Assembly (NCBI GenBank): GCA_001770725.1
Contig: MERU01000001.1
Location: 248,001-312,000, forward strand
Direction of reading: 5' to 3'
Length of the DNA: 64,000 nucleotides
From: Burkholderiales bacterium RIFCSPHIGHO2_01_FULL_63_240
Lineage (GTDB): Bacteria; Pseudomonadota; Gammaproteobacteria; Burkholderiales; Burkholderiaceae_C
The notes under the pieces are model-generated. The model was not told the origin of the DNA, did not search any database, and saw only the letters and a program-made list of their open reading frames with translations. Shown piece after piece: positions 44,898 through 53,288 of the stretch. The position numbers were made by a program, and so were the translations under genes. Numbering within the stretch: position 1 is the first letter of the stretch; every line of letters begins with the position of its first letter.

Positions 44898-45668
44898 ATG
44901 ACCACCCAGCCCCCGGCCTCCCCGCCGCTGTCGATCCTGATGTACCACCAGATCGGGCGCTACCCGCGTCCCGATGCGCACCGCGCGCTGTTCTGCCACA
45001 TCGATCGGTTCAAGGCGCAGCTCAGCTACTTCAAGTGGATGGGCGTGGACGTGCTGTCGATGGACCAGGCGCGCGCCTGCCTGTTCGAAGGCCAGCCCAT
45101 CAAGCGGCGCTCGGTTGTCATCACCGTGGACGACGGCTACGACGACTTCCGCGAACACGCCTGGCCGGCGCTCAAAGCCCACGGCTTTCCGGCCATGGTC
45201 TACCTGGTGAGCTCGCTGGTGGGCAAGCGGGCCGACTGGCTCACCGACCGACCCGAGCTGCCCCGCCTGATGGACGCCAGCGCCATCCGCCAATTGCGCC
45301 GCGAAGGCTGTGATTTCGGCTCGCATGCGATGTCGCACCCGCGGCTGTCGGCGCTCAGCGCAGATCAGCAACGCAACGAAATCGTCGGCAGCAAGCAGGC
45401 GCTCGAGGACCTGCTGGGCGAGCGCGTCGACCACTTCTGCTACCCCTATGGCGACTACACCGAGCGCTCGCGCGACATGGTGCAGGCCGCCGGCTACCGC
45501 ACGGCAGCGACCTGCATCCGCGGTGCCGCCAACTTCTCGGCCAACCCCTTCGAGCTGACGCGCAAGGCCATCTCCTACGGCGACAACCTGGTCGGCTTTG
45601 CCTGGAAGCTGCACGCCAAGCAAGCGCGCAAGGGACAAGGCGCCCTGCCCGACCGCGTCGCGGCCTGA
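44898..45668 (+). CDS. Polysaccharide deacetylase (NodB domain)
   Basis: A 256-residue protein of carbohydrate esterase family 4. It has the metal/catalytic motif TVDDGYDDF, the HAMSHPRLS zinc-histidine motif (SHxxxH type), and CYPYGDYTERS. It has no clear signal peptide, so it probably acts in the cytoplasm or at the inner face of the membrane on a lipid-linked sugar. It is the first gene of a coupled series with three glycosyltransferases (45682-48973). That context points to LPS or surface-polysaccharide modification; the substrate is not known. Confidence 0.88.
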   Translation: MTTQPPASPPLSILMYHQIGRYPRPDAHRALFCHIDRFKAQLSYFKWMGVDVLSMDQARACLFEGQPIKRRSVVITVDDGYDDFREHAWPALKAHGFPAMVYLVSSLVGKRADWLTDRPELPRLMDASAIRQLRREGCDFGSHAMSHPRLSALSADQQRNEIVGSKQALEDLLGERVDHFCYPYGDYTERSRDMVQAAGYRTAATCIRGAANFSANPFELTRKAISYGDNLVGFAWKLHAKQARKGQGALPDRVAA

Positions 45669-45681
45669 AGCACGAGTGGGC

Positions 45682-46773
45682 ATGCGCATCGTCCACGTCC
45701 TGCACAGCCACGGCTACGGCGGCGCCGAAAGCCACGCCTTGCTGATGATGAAGCTGCAGCGTGAGGCCGGCCACGACGTCTGCTACGCCGGACCGATGGA
45801 TTCGTGGCTGGGGCGCGAGTGCGAAAAGGCCGGCATCGCCTGCGAGCACATCCCCATGCACGGGCTGTTCGACCCGTGGTCGCACTGGAGGCTGCGTTCG
45901 CTGCTCAAGCGTGTTCGCGCCGACATCGTGCACGGCCACCTGATCCGCGGCGCCATGTACGCGGGCCGCGCCGGACACCGCCACCGAGCGCCCGTGGCCA
46001 TCTGCACGGCCCACGCCACCACGGCGCGCACGCACATGCAACGCTGCGCCCACATCATCGCGGTGTCGGGCGCGGTGCGCGATGGCCTGCTGGCCGCCGG
46101 GTATGCCCAGCGCGACGTCAGCCTGGTCTACAACGGCGTGCCCGAAGGTCCGCCACCGCCGTCGCCCGAGCAGCGCGCGGCCCTGCGCGCGGAACTGGGC
46201 ATCCCCTTTGACACGTTCGCCGTAGCGCACGTGGGCCGCTTCGTGCGCGACAAAGGCCAGGACCTGCTGGTGCGGGCCATGCGTTCGGTGCCGGCAGGCG
46301 TGCACCTCTACCTGATCGGTGACCCGGCGACCGAGTTCGGCAGCCAGGTGCAGGCTTTGTTGGCAGCCGAACCCGCACTGGCCTCGCGCGTGCACTGCCT
46401 GGGCTTTCGCCCAGATGTGCAACGCCTGCTGCCGGCCTTCGATGGGTTCGCCCTGGCGTCACGGCGCGAGGCCCTGTCCATCGCCATCATCGAGGCCTTT
46501 GCCGCGCGGGTGCCCGTGGTGGCAACGCGGGTGGGCGGTGTGCCCGAGATCGTTCGCCACGAAGACACCGGCCTGCTCGTGCCCCCCGAAGACACCCAGG
46601 CGCTGGCACAGGGCATCACCCGGCTGAACCAAGATGCCGACCTGCGCGCGCACCTGGTCACCAACGGCGAGCGCCTCTACACAGCAGAGCTCACGGCCCG
46701 CAGCATGGTCGAGCACACGCTGGCGCTGTACCAACACTGCCTTGGCAGCTCGGCCTCGCACACCACACCATGA
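45682..46773 (+). CDS. Glycosyltransferase family 4 protein
   Basis: A 363-residue GT-B enzyme. The N-terminal domain opens MRIVHVLHSHGYGGAESHAL, typical of retaining GT4 enzymes, and the C-terminal domain has HVGRFVRDKGQDLLVRAM and the E-x7-E motif REALSIAIIEAFAARVPVV. The ATG lies 13 bp after the deacetylase stop, and its stop overlaps the next gene as ATGA. It probably adds a sugar to the LPS core or a related glycan. Donor and acceptor are not evident. Confidence 0.9.
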   Translation: MRIVHVLHSHGYGGAESHALLMMKLQREAGHDVCYAGPMDSWLGRECEKAGIACEHIPMHGLFDPWSHWRLRSLLKRVRADIVHGHLIRGAMYAGRAGHRHRAPVAICTAHATTARTHMQRCAHIIAVSGAVRDGLLAAGYAQRDVSLVYNGVPEGPPPPSPEQRAALRAELGIPFDTFAVAHVGRFVRDKGQDLLVRAMRSVPAGVHLYLIGDPATEFGSQVQALLAAEPALASRVHCLGFRPDVQRLLPAFDGFALASRREALSIAIIEAFAARVPVVATRVGGVPEIVRHEDTGLLVPPEDTQALAQGITRLNQDADLRAHLVTNGERLYTAELTARSMVEHTLALYQHCLGSSASHTTP

Positions 46774-47876
46774 GCACGCCCCACCCCGTGTCCCCGCAAG
46801 GGCCCCGCCGCATCCTCGTCGTCCGCCTCTCGGCGCTGGGCGACATCGTCATGGCTTCGGGCCTGATCCCGGCGCTCAAGGCCCGCTTTCCCAACGCCGA
46901 GGTTTCCTGGGTGTGCGAGCCCGTGTGCGCGCCGCTGCTCAAGCACAACCCGCGGCTCAAGCAGGTCATCGTCTGGCCGCGCGGGGAGTGGCAGGCGCTG
47001 TGGAAGGCCAAGCGCTACCTTGACCTGTGGCGCGCCGTCCGGGCGTTTCGCGCGCAACTGAAGGCCGAGAAGTTCGACCTCGTGCTCGACGGTCAGGGCC
47101 TGCTCAAGAGCGGCCTGGTGGCCTGGTTCACCGGCGCACCGCGGCGCGTGAGCATCATCGCGCGCGAGGGCAGCCACCGCCTGGTGCACGAGGTGGTCAC
47201 GCCCCCACCTGGCGCCGACCCGGTGATGGGCTCGGAATACCGCTACCTGGCCCATTACCTGGGCGCACCGCAAGGCAGCTTTGTGCACGACCTGGCGGTG
47301 GGCGAGGCCCCACGGGCGCGCGCCCGCGAGGTGCTTGGCGAGCGCCTGCAAGCCGCATGGGGCGGACTGCCAAACGCCAGGCCACTCGTGGTGCTGGCGC
47401 CCTTCACCACCCGCCCTCAAAAGCACTGGGTCGAAGCCAACTGGTCCGAGTTGGGCCGTCGGATGCTGGCCCAGGGCCTGCAACCCGTCGTGCTCGGCGG
47501 CCCCGCCGACCGCGAAGCCGCCGAGCGCATCTGCGCGGGCCAGCCACAGTTGATCAACCTGGCCGGCACCTTGAAACTCGACGAGAGCGTGGCGCTGATC
47601 GCCGACGCACAGCTGCTGGTTGGCGTGGACACGGGCCTGACGCACATGGGCTCGGCGCTGCGCATCCCGACGGTGGCGCTGTTCGGCTCGACACGGCCTT
47701 ACCGAGAAGGCCCCAAGGTTGGAGGAGTCGCCCGCACCCGCATCCTCTACGACAACCTGCCCTGCTCGCCCTGCCGCCGCCGCCCCACCTGCAACGGCGC
47801 CTTCACCTGCATGACCGGCCTGACCACCGAGCGCGTGCTGCAAGCCGCCCTGGTCCAGCTGGAGACCCAGTCATGA
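46770..47876 (+). CDS. Glycosyltransferase family 9, heptosyltransferase-like
   Basis: A 368-residue ADP-heptose:LPS heptosyltransferase-type protein. It has the GT9 N-terminus RILVVRLSALGDIVMASGLIP, VLAPFTTRPQKHW in the donor domain, and GVDTGLTHMGSALRIPTVALFG. A Cys-rich C-terminal signature, LPCSPCRRRPTCNG, is also present. It resembles WaaC (heptosyltransferase I) most, but the exact step cannot be set without comparison. It overlaps both neighbours as ATGA, so it is translationally coupled with the two GT4 genes. Confidence 0.9.
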   Translation: MSTPHPVSPQGPRRILVVRLSALGDIVMASGLIPALKARFPNAEVSWVCEPVCAPLLKHNPRLKQVIVWPRGEWQALWKAKRYLDLWRAVRAFRAQLKAEKFDLVLDGQGLLKSGLVAWFTGAPRRVSIIAREGSHRLVHEVVTPPPGADPVMGSEYRYLAHYLGAPQGSFVHDLAVGEAPRARAREVLGERLQAAWGGLPNARPLVVLAPFTTRPQKHWVEANWSELGRRMLAQGLQPVVLGGPADREAAERICAGQPQLINLAGTLKLDESVALIADAQLLVGVDTGLTHMGSALRIPTVALFGSTRPYREGPKVGGVARTRILYDNLPCSPCRRRPTCNGAFTCMTGLTTERVLQAALVQLETQS

Positions 47877-48973
47877 AGGTGCTGCACGTCGAAGCCGGCA
47901 TGCACCTCTACGGTGGCGCGCTGCAGGTCGTCTTCCTGCTGCGGGGATTGAAAGCACGCGGCATCGACAGCGTGCTGGCCTGCCCCACCGGCAGCGCCAT
48001 CGCCGCGGAAGCCGCACCGCACGCCCGAGTCGTCGAAATGAAGATGAGCGGTGACGCCGACGTCGGCCTCACCGGCCGCCTGCGCCAGCTGATTCGCCAG
48101 GAGCGCCCTGACGTCGTGCACCTGCACAGCCGCCGGGGCAGCGACCTGTGGGGCGCGCTGGCAGGCAGGCTCGAAGGCGTGCCCGTGGTGCTCAGCCGCC
48201 GCGTCGACAACCCCGAGGCGCGCTTCGTGGTGAACCTGAAGTACCGCCTCTACGACGAGGTGGTGACCATCTCCGACGGCATCCGCCAGGTGCTGCTGTC
48301 CGAAGGCGTGCCACCGGCCAAGGTGCACTGCGTGCTCAGCGCCGTCGACACCGAGCGCTACCGCCCCGACCGATCGCACCTGGCCTGGTTCCGCGAGACC
48401 TTCGGCGTGCGGGATGGCGAACTCACCATCGGCATGGTGGCGCAGTTCATCGCGCGCAAGGGCCACGTCACGCTGCTTGACGCCCTGCCCGAGGTGCTGG
48501 CCAAGCACCCCAGGCTCAAGGTGATCCTGTTCGGCCAGGGCCCGCTGTGGGACGAGATCAACGCCCGCGTGAAAGGCGATGCGCTGCTGTCGAAACACGT
48601 TCAGTTGCCCGGTTTCCGCAAGGACCTCGACCGCGTGCTGCCCTGCCTGGACGTGCTGGCGCACCCAGCCCACATGGAAGGCCTGGGTGTGTCGCTGCTG
48701 CAGGCCGCGGCCTGTGGCGTGCCGCTGGTGGGCGGGCGCGCGGGCGGCATCCCCGAGATCATCCAGCCGGGACTGAATGGCGAGTTGATCACGCCCGGTG
48801 ACACGGCGGCCCTGGTGCGCGAGCTGGGCAAGGTGCTCGGCTCGGCAGAATTGCGCCAGCGTTATGGGCAGGCCGGCCGACAGTGGGTGGTCGATCGCTT
48901 CTCGGTCGATGCGATGGTCGAGGGCAACCTGAGCGTGTACCAGCGGGCCATCGCGAAACGCCGCAAGGGCTGA
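47873..48973 (+). CDS. Glycosyltransferase family 4 protein
   Basis: A 366-residue GT-B enzyme beginning MKVLHVEAGMHLYGGALQVV, with IGMVAQFIARKGHVTLLDALP and a C-terminal EGLGVSLLQAAACGVPLVGGRAGGIPEI. In the usual E-x7-E motif the second Glu is Gln here (Q after VSLL), which is unusual. It begins in the stop of the GT9 gene (ATGA) and ends a few bases before the convergent rfaE2-gmhB stop. It probably acts in LPS core synthesis along with its neighbours. Confidence 0.88.
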   Translation: MKVLHVEAGMHLYGGALQVVFLLRGLKARGIDSVLACPTGSAIAAEAAPHARVVEMKMSGDADVGLTGRLRQLIRQERPDVVHLHSRRGSDLWGALAGRLEGVPVVLSRRVDNPEARFVVNLKYRLYDEVVTISDGIRQVLLSEGVPPAKVHCVLSAVDTERYRPDRSHLAWFRETFGVRDGELTIGMVAQFIARKGHVTLLDALPEVLAKHPRLKVILFGQGPLWDEINARVKGDALLSKHVQLPGFRKDLDRVLPCLDVLAHPAHMEGLGVSLLQAAACGVPLVGGRAGGIPEIIQPGLNGELITPGDTAALVRELGKVLGSAELRQRYGQAGRQWVVDRFSVDAMVEGNLSVYQRAIAKRRKG

Positions 48974-50059
48974 TCAGCCCTGCTTGAGCAAGGCGTCCAC
49001 GCAGGCGGCCAGGTCGGCATAGGCCGCATCGGCACCCGCCAGCCCATCGGTCGATTCGGCGTTGTCCGACTGAACGATGTAGGCGTGGCCCAGGCCCGCG
49101 GCACGCGCGGCCTCGATGTCCGAAGGCTTGTCGCCCACCATGAACGATTGCGACAGCGACAAGCCATGCTCGCGCACCGCCTGCAGGATCATGCCGGGCT
49201 CGGGCTTGCGGCAATCGCAGTCCACCGCCAGCTCGGGCACCTGACCCTTGGGATGGTGCGGGCAGTGGTAGACGGCCTCGACCTCGGCACCAGCGGCGGC
49301 CAGGGCCTCGCGCATGCGGCGCGTGAGCTCCTGGAACTGCGCCTCGGTGTACATGCCGCGCGCCAGGCCCGACTGGTTGGTCACGACGATGAGCACGTAG
49401 CCGGCTTCGCGCAGGCGGCGCATGGCGTCCACGGCCCCTGGCACGAACTCGAACTCGTCCCACTGGTGAACGTAGGCGCGGTCGAGGTTGATGACGCCAT
49501 CGCGGTCGAGGAAGGCCGCCTTGCGCGGCGAGGTCAGGGCCGAAGGGTGCTTCGCGGCCGCTGCAGCGTCCGACGACTGCCCCGCGCGGATGCGCTGCAC
49601 CAGCGAGGTCGTCGAAAAGCCATCGACGAAGGGGATCGCCAGGGCCTGGCCCCCCCAGGAGCGCACGACCCGGGTTTCTTCCAGCGTTTCCATGTCGTAG
49701 TCGCCGCCCTTGACGTACAGGTCGGGGCGCGCCTCCTTGATCAGCTCGACCGGTGTGCGCTCGTCGAAAAAGGTGACCAGCGACACGGACGCCAGCCCGG
49801 CCAGCACGGCCGCGCGGTCGATGTCCTGGTTCAGTGGGCGATCCGGCCCCTTGCCCAGCATGCGCGCAGAGACATCGCTGTTGACGGCCACCACCAGCGA
49901 GCCGCCCAACTGGCGCGCCGCGTGCAGGTAGCTGACGTGGCCACGGTGCAGCACGTCGAACACGCCGTTGGTGAAGACCACGGGCTTGGGCAGCTCGGCG
50001 ATGCGCGCCGCGATGTCCTCTCGGGCGCAGACCTTGTCCATCAGGCAAGCGCCGCTCAT
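48974..50059 (-). CDS. rfaE2-gmhB: Fused heptose-1-phosphate adenylyltransferase and heptose-1,7-bisphosphate phosphatase
   Basis: A 361-residue fusion of two consecutive enzymes of ADP-heptose synthesis. Residues 1-160 are an RfaE2 (HldE C-terminal) cytidylyltransferase fold: VFTNGVFDVLHRGHVSYLH with HRGH at 38-41, and LYVKGGDYD. After an Ala-rich linker (about 160-178), residues 180-361 are a GmhB HAD phosphatase: FLDRDG with Asp185 and Asp187, and a complete zinc site at Cys266, His268, Cys281 and Cys283. GmhB makes heptose-1-P, which RfaE2 then adenylylates. It overlaps rfaE1 as ATGA with a GAGGAG ribosome site. The gene is intact, with no frameshift at the join. Confidence 0.93.
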   Translation of the reverse strand: MSGACLMDKVCAREDIAARIAELPKPVVFTNGVFDVLHRGHVSYLHAARQLGGSLVVAVNSDVSARMLGKGPDRPLNQDIDRAAVLAGLASVSLVTFFDERTPVELIKEARPDLYVKGGDYDMETLEETRVVRSWGGQALAIPFVDGFSTTSLVQRIRAGQSSDAAAAAKHPSALTSPRKAAFLDRDGVINLDRAYVHQWDEFEFVPGAVDAMRRLREAGYVLIVVTNQSGLARGMYTEAQFQELTRRMREALAAAGAEVEAVYHCPHHPKGQVPELAVDCDCRKPEPGMILQAVREHGLSLSQSFMVGDKPSDIEAARAAGLGHAYIVQSDNAESTDGLAGADAAYADLAACVDALLKQG

Positions 50060-50997
50060 GCGAACAGCTCCTCGTAGCTCAGCGTGGCGGTGCCGAACTT
50101 GGCCACCACCAGGCCGCCGGCGCGGTTGGCATGGCCCATGGCGTCTTCGAGCGACAGGCCGCAGGCCAGCATCAGCGCCAGGGTGCCGATGACGGTGTCG
50201 CCAGCGCCGGTCACGTCGGCCACCTCGCGGGCCTGGGCCTGCACGCTGCTGACGCGGTCGGCCTCGAACAGGGTCATGCCTTCTTCGGAGCGGGTCAGCA
50301 GCAGGGCCTGAAGGCCCAGTTGCGTGCGCAGGGCCTGCGCCTTGACGGTGAGCTCGGCCTCGTCCTTCCAGCCGCCGATGACCTGCTGCAGCTCGGCCCG
50401 GTTGGGCGTGATGACGGTGGCGCCAGCGTAGCGGCCGTAATCGCTGCCCTTGGGGTCGACCAGCACGGCCTTGCCGGCTTGGCGGGCCAGCTCGATCATG
50501 CGCGGGATGTGGGCCAGGCCGCCCTTGCCGTAATCCGAAAACAGCACGACGTCGTGGTGGGCCAGCTCGCGCTGGAAGTCGCCCAGCATCTGCCCCAGCA
50601 CCTCGTGGTCGGGTTCCCGCTCGAAATCGACACGCAACAATTGCTGGTTGCGCCCGATCACGCGCAGCTTGACGATGGTCTGCATGCGCGGGTCCTGGCC
50701 CAGCACGGTGCCCACGCCGTGGCCTTCAAGCAGCTGCTGCAGGCGGCGGGCAGGCTCGTCCTGGCCGACCACGCTCAGCAAGGTCACCTGGCCGCCCAGG
50801 GTCTTGATGTTGAGCGCCACGTTGGCGGCGCCCCCCACGCGCTCCTGCTCGCTGGCCACCCGCACCACCGGCACCGGCGCCTCCGGGGAGATGCGCTCGA
50901 CGGCGCCGAACCAGTAGCGGTCGAGCATGACGTCGCCCACGACGAGGACGCGGTGTGCGGCGAGGGCCTCGCGGGAAGGCTGAGCGGAAGGCTTCAT
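50056..50997 (-). CDS. rfaE1: D-glycero-beta-D-manno-heptose-7-phosphate kinase
   Basis: A 313-residue PfkB-family kinase that phosphorylates heptose-7-P at C1. Motifs are VLVVGDVMLDRYWFG, RVGGAANVALNIKTLGG near the N-terminus and the PfkB signature VADVTGAGDTVIGTLAL. It corresponds to the N-terminal half of the fused HldE of E. coli; here the kinase is a separate gene and the adenylyltransferase is fused to GmhB downstream. The start MKPSAQPSREALAAHRVLVV at 50997 is the family start. It is divergent from the GT9 pair, with a 180-bp intergenic region. Confidence 0.94.
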   Translation of the reverse strand: MKPSAQPSREALAAHRVLVVGDVMLDRYWFGAVERISPEAPVPVVRVASEQERVGGAANVALNIKTLGGQVTLLSVVGQDEPARRLQQLLEGHGVGTVLGQDPRMQTIVKLRVIGRNQQLLRVDFEREPDHEVLGQMLGDFQRELAHHDVVLFSDYGKGGLAHIPRMIELARQAGKAVLVDPKGSDYGRYAGATVITPNRAELQQVIGGWKDEAELTVKAQALRTQLGLQALLLTRSEEGMTLFEADRVSSVQAQAREVADVTGAGDTVIGTLALMLACGLSLEDAMGHANRAGGLVVAKFGTATLSYEELFA

Positions 50998-51177
50998 GGG
51001 GAAACAAGGGGCAAAACCAGCGCCTGAACGAGGGCCGTTCCGGCAGAACCCGTATTGTCCCCAGAAATCGCCCACGGATCGGGCCTGAATGGGCCCAGCA
51101 CGCCGGCCTGGGCTCAGCAGACGCCCCCAGAGCGCAACAAGGCACAATAGCGGGCTGCGTTCCACCCCCTCTCCCAC

Positions 51178-52209
51178 ATGTCCGCCCCCCGCGAATCCAC
51201 CGATTCCCGAGATTCCAGGCCCCGCACGGTCGTCCTGCTGCAGTACACCGGCATCGGTGACGTCATCTGGCACATCCCCTATTTCGAAGCGGTGGCCAGG
51301 ACCAGCCAGGGCGGACGCATCACCTTGGTGGCGCAACCTTCGACGCAGGCCAAAGTGCTGCTGGCGAACGAGCCCTGGGCCGAATCCTTCATCGACCACG
51401 ACTACCGCCCCCGCCTGAGCGACCAGCGGCGTGGCCGACATGGTGGGCTGCGTGGCATGTTGAGCATGGCAGGCACCCTGCGCGAAGGGCATTTCGACCG
51501 CATCGTGCTCTTCTCCGGTCGGGCAAGCCGGGGGCTGTTGGCAGCGCTGAGCGGCATCCCCCAGCGCCTGGGCTACGGCTACCGGTTCTGGCAACGCATC
51601 TTCCTGACGCGCGGCCCCTACATCCAGCCGCACCGCACTGGCTCGGTCGAAGCCTACCCCGAGGCCTCGGCATTCTGTGTGGCCCATGGCTTCTGCAAGG
51701 CACCCATCGTGCCGCGGTTTTCCGCGCCAGCGACCCTGGTCGATGCCATGCGCACCCGCCTGGCGACCCTGCCCCGGCCGCTTTACGCCCTGGCCATCGG
51801 CACCTCCGAAGAGCGCAAGCAGTGGGGTGGGCAGAAATTCGCCGAGCTGGCTTCAGCCTTGTGCGCACAGGGCGCTGGTGTCGTGCTCCTCGGTGGCCCG
51901 CAAGAGCGTGAGCTCGCGCAGGCCATCCTGGCCCGCATCCCATCCACCCATCACGGCCAGGTGCACGTGCTGACCGACGCGCCCCTGCTGGGCAGCGTGG
52001 CCGCGCTCCAGGTCGTCGACGCCTGCATCGGCAACGACACTGGCATGATCCAGATCGCCGCTGCGGCAGCCAAGCCCACCTACGCCTTGCTGGGCAATCG
52101 CCCGGTGCTCGACCACGACCCGCTCCTGGTCAGCATCCTGGCCCCCACGCTGGCCGACGTCAGCGTGGCGCAAGTGCTCGACACCATCGGCGCGAACCTC
52201 TCAGCCTGA
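51178..52209 (+). CDS. Glycosyltransferase family 9 protein (tandem copy 1)
   Basis: A 343-residue GT9 protein, more distant from the standard heptosyltransferases. Features are TVVLLQYTGIGDVIWHIPYF at the start, VLFSGRASRGLLAALSGIPQRLG, a donor-site region with AIGTSEERKQWGG, and CIGNDTGMIQIAAAAAKPTYALLG. It overlaps the next gene by one base. The downstream gene is its clear paralog (long identical stretches), so the pair arose by tandem duplication. Probably transfers a heptose or related sugar in the LPS core. Confidence 0.87.
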   Translation: MSAPRESTDSRDSRPRTVVLLQYTGIGDVIWHIPYFEAVARTSQGGRITLVAQPSTQAKVLLANEPWAESFIDHDYRPRLSDQRRGRHGGLRGMLSMAGTLREGHFDRIVLFSGRASRGLLAALSGIPQRLGYGYRFWQRIFLTRGPYIQPHRTGSVEAYPEASAFCVAHGFCKAPIVPRFSAPATLVDAMRTRLATLPRPLYALAIGTSEERKQWGGQKFAELASALCAQGAGVVLLGGPQERELAQAILARIPSTHHGQVHVLTDAPLLGSVAALQVVDACIGNDTGMIQIAAAAAKPTYALLGNRPVLDHDPLLVSILAPTLADVSVAQVLDTIGANLSA

Positions 52210-53288
52210 TGGCCCCTCTTCCACCCCAGACCATGCCGGATCCCTTGAGCCACAGCCCCAACGCCCCCGAACAGGACCACCGACCGCGAACGGTCGTGGT
52301 GCTGCAATACGCCGGCATTGGCGACCTGATCTGGCACATCCCCTACTTCAAGGCCGTCGCGGCCCAAAGCCAGGGCCAGCGCATCACCTTGCTGGCCCAA
52401 CCCTCGACCCTGGCCCGCCACTTCCTGGGTGCCGAGCCCTGGATCGAGCGCGTCATCGACCACGATCACCGGCCGCGTCGAACCGAAAAGCGCAAGGGCA
52501 AGCATGCCGGCCTGCTGGGCATGTGGCGCATGGCGCAGGAACTCCGGCAAGGTCGATTTGACCGCATCGTGCTGTTCTCGGGGCGCCCCAGCCGCGGCCT
52601 GATCGCGGCGCTCAGCGGCATCCCGCAGCGCCTGGGTTTCGGCTACAACCGATTGCAGCGGCTCTTTCTCAACAAGCCGCCTTACATCGAGCGCTATCGA
52701 GGCCCGTCGCTGGCCTTCTACCCCGAAGCCAGCGCCTTTGCGGTGGCGCAAGGTTTCTGCGACGCCCCCATCGTGCCCCGCCTTGACCTGCCCGCCGAGC
52801 AGGTCTCGAAGATGACCGCACGCCTGGCCAACCTGCCCCGCCCGCTCTACGCTTTTGCCATCGGCACCAGCGAGACGTACAAGCAATGGGGCGCCCAGAA
52901 CTTCGCCGACCTGGCTTGCGCATTGATCGCCGAAGGAGGCGGTGTGATGCTGCTGGGCGGCCCCGGCGAGACGGCGCTGGCCCAGGAAATCGAGGGCCTG
53001 ATCCCTGAGAAGGTCCGCCACTCGCTGGCCATCGTCACCGACGCCCCGGTGCTCGGCAGCGCCGCTGCCTTGCAGGTGGCCGACTTCTGCGTGGGCAACG
53101 ACACCGGCATGACCAACGTGGCCGCCGCGGTCGGGCGCCCCAGCTTCGTCATCATTGGCTCGCGCCCCACCCTTGACCAGGACCCGGTCAACATGCACAA
53201 CGTCACGGCTGAGAAGCTGTCGGACATCACCGTCGAGCGCGTGCTCGACCTGCTCAGAGAGGCTCGCCATGGCGCAAGACACGCCTGA
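52209..53288 (+). CDS. Glycosyltransferase family 9 protein (tandem copy 2)
   Basis: A 359-residue GT9 protein paralogous to the gene before it. Shared features include TVVVLQYAGIGDLIWHIPYF, RIVLFSGRPSRGLIAALSG, YPEASAFAVAQGFCDAPIVPR and CVGNDTGMTNVAAAVG; the N-terminus is about 15 residues longer. By eye more than half the aligned residues are identical. The gene overlaps the upstream copy by one base and msbA by 20 bp. The two copies may act on different acceptor positions. Confidence 0.87.
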   Translation: MAPLPPQTMPDPLSHSPNAPEQDHRPRTVVVLQYAGIGDLIWHIPYFKAVAAQSQGQRITLLAQPSTLARHFLGAEPWIERVIDHDHRPRRTEKRKGKHAGLLGMWRMAQELRQGRFDRIVLFSGRPSRGLIAALSGIPQRLGFGYNRLQRLFLNKPPYIERYRGPSLAFYPEASAFAVAQGFCDAPIVPRLDLPAEQVSKMTARLANLPRPLYAFAIGTSETYKQWGAQNFADLACALIAEGGGVMLLGGPGETALAQEIEGLIPEKVRHSLAIVTDAPVLGSAAALQVADFCVGNDTGMTNVAAAVGRPSFVIIGSRPTLDQDPVNMHNVTAEKLSDITVERVLDLLREARHGARHA

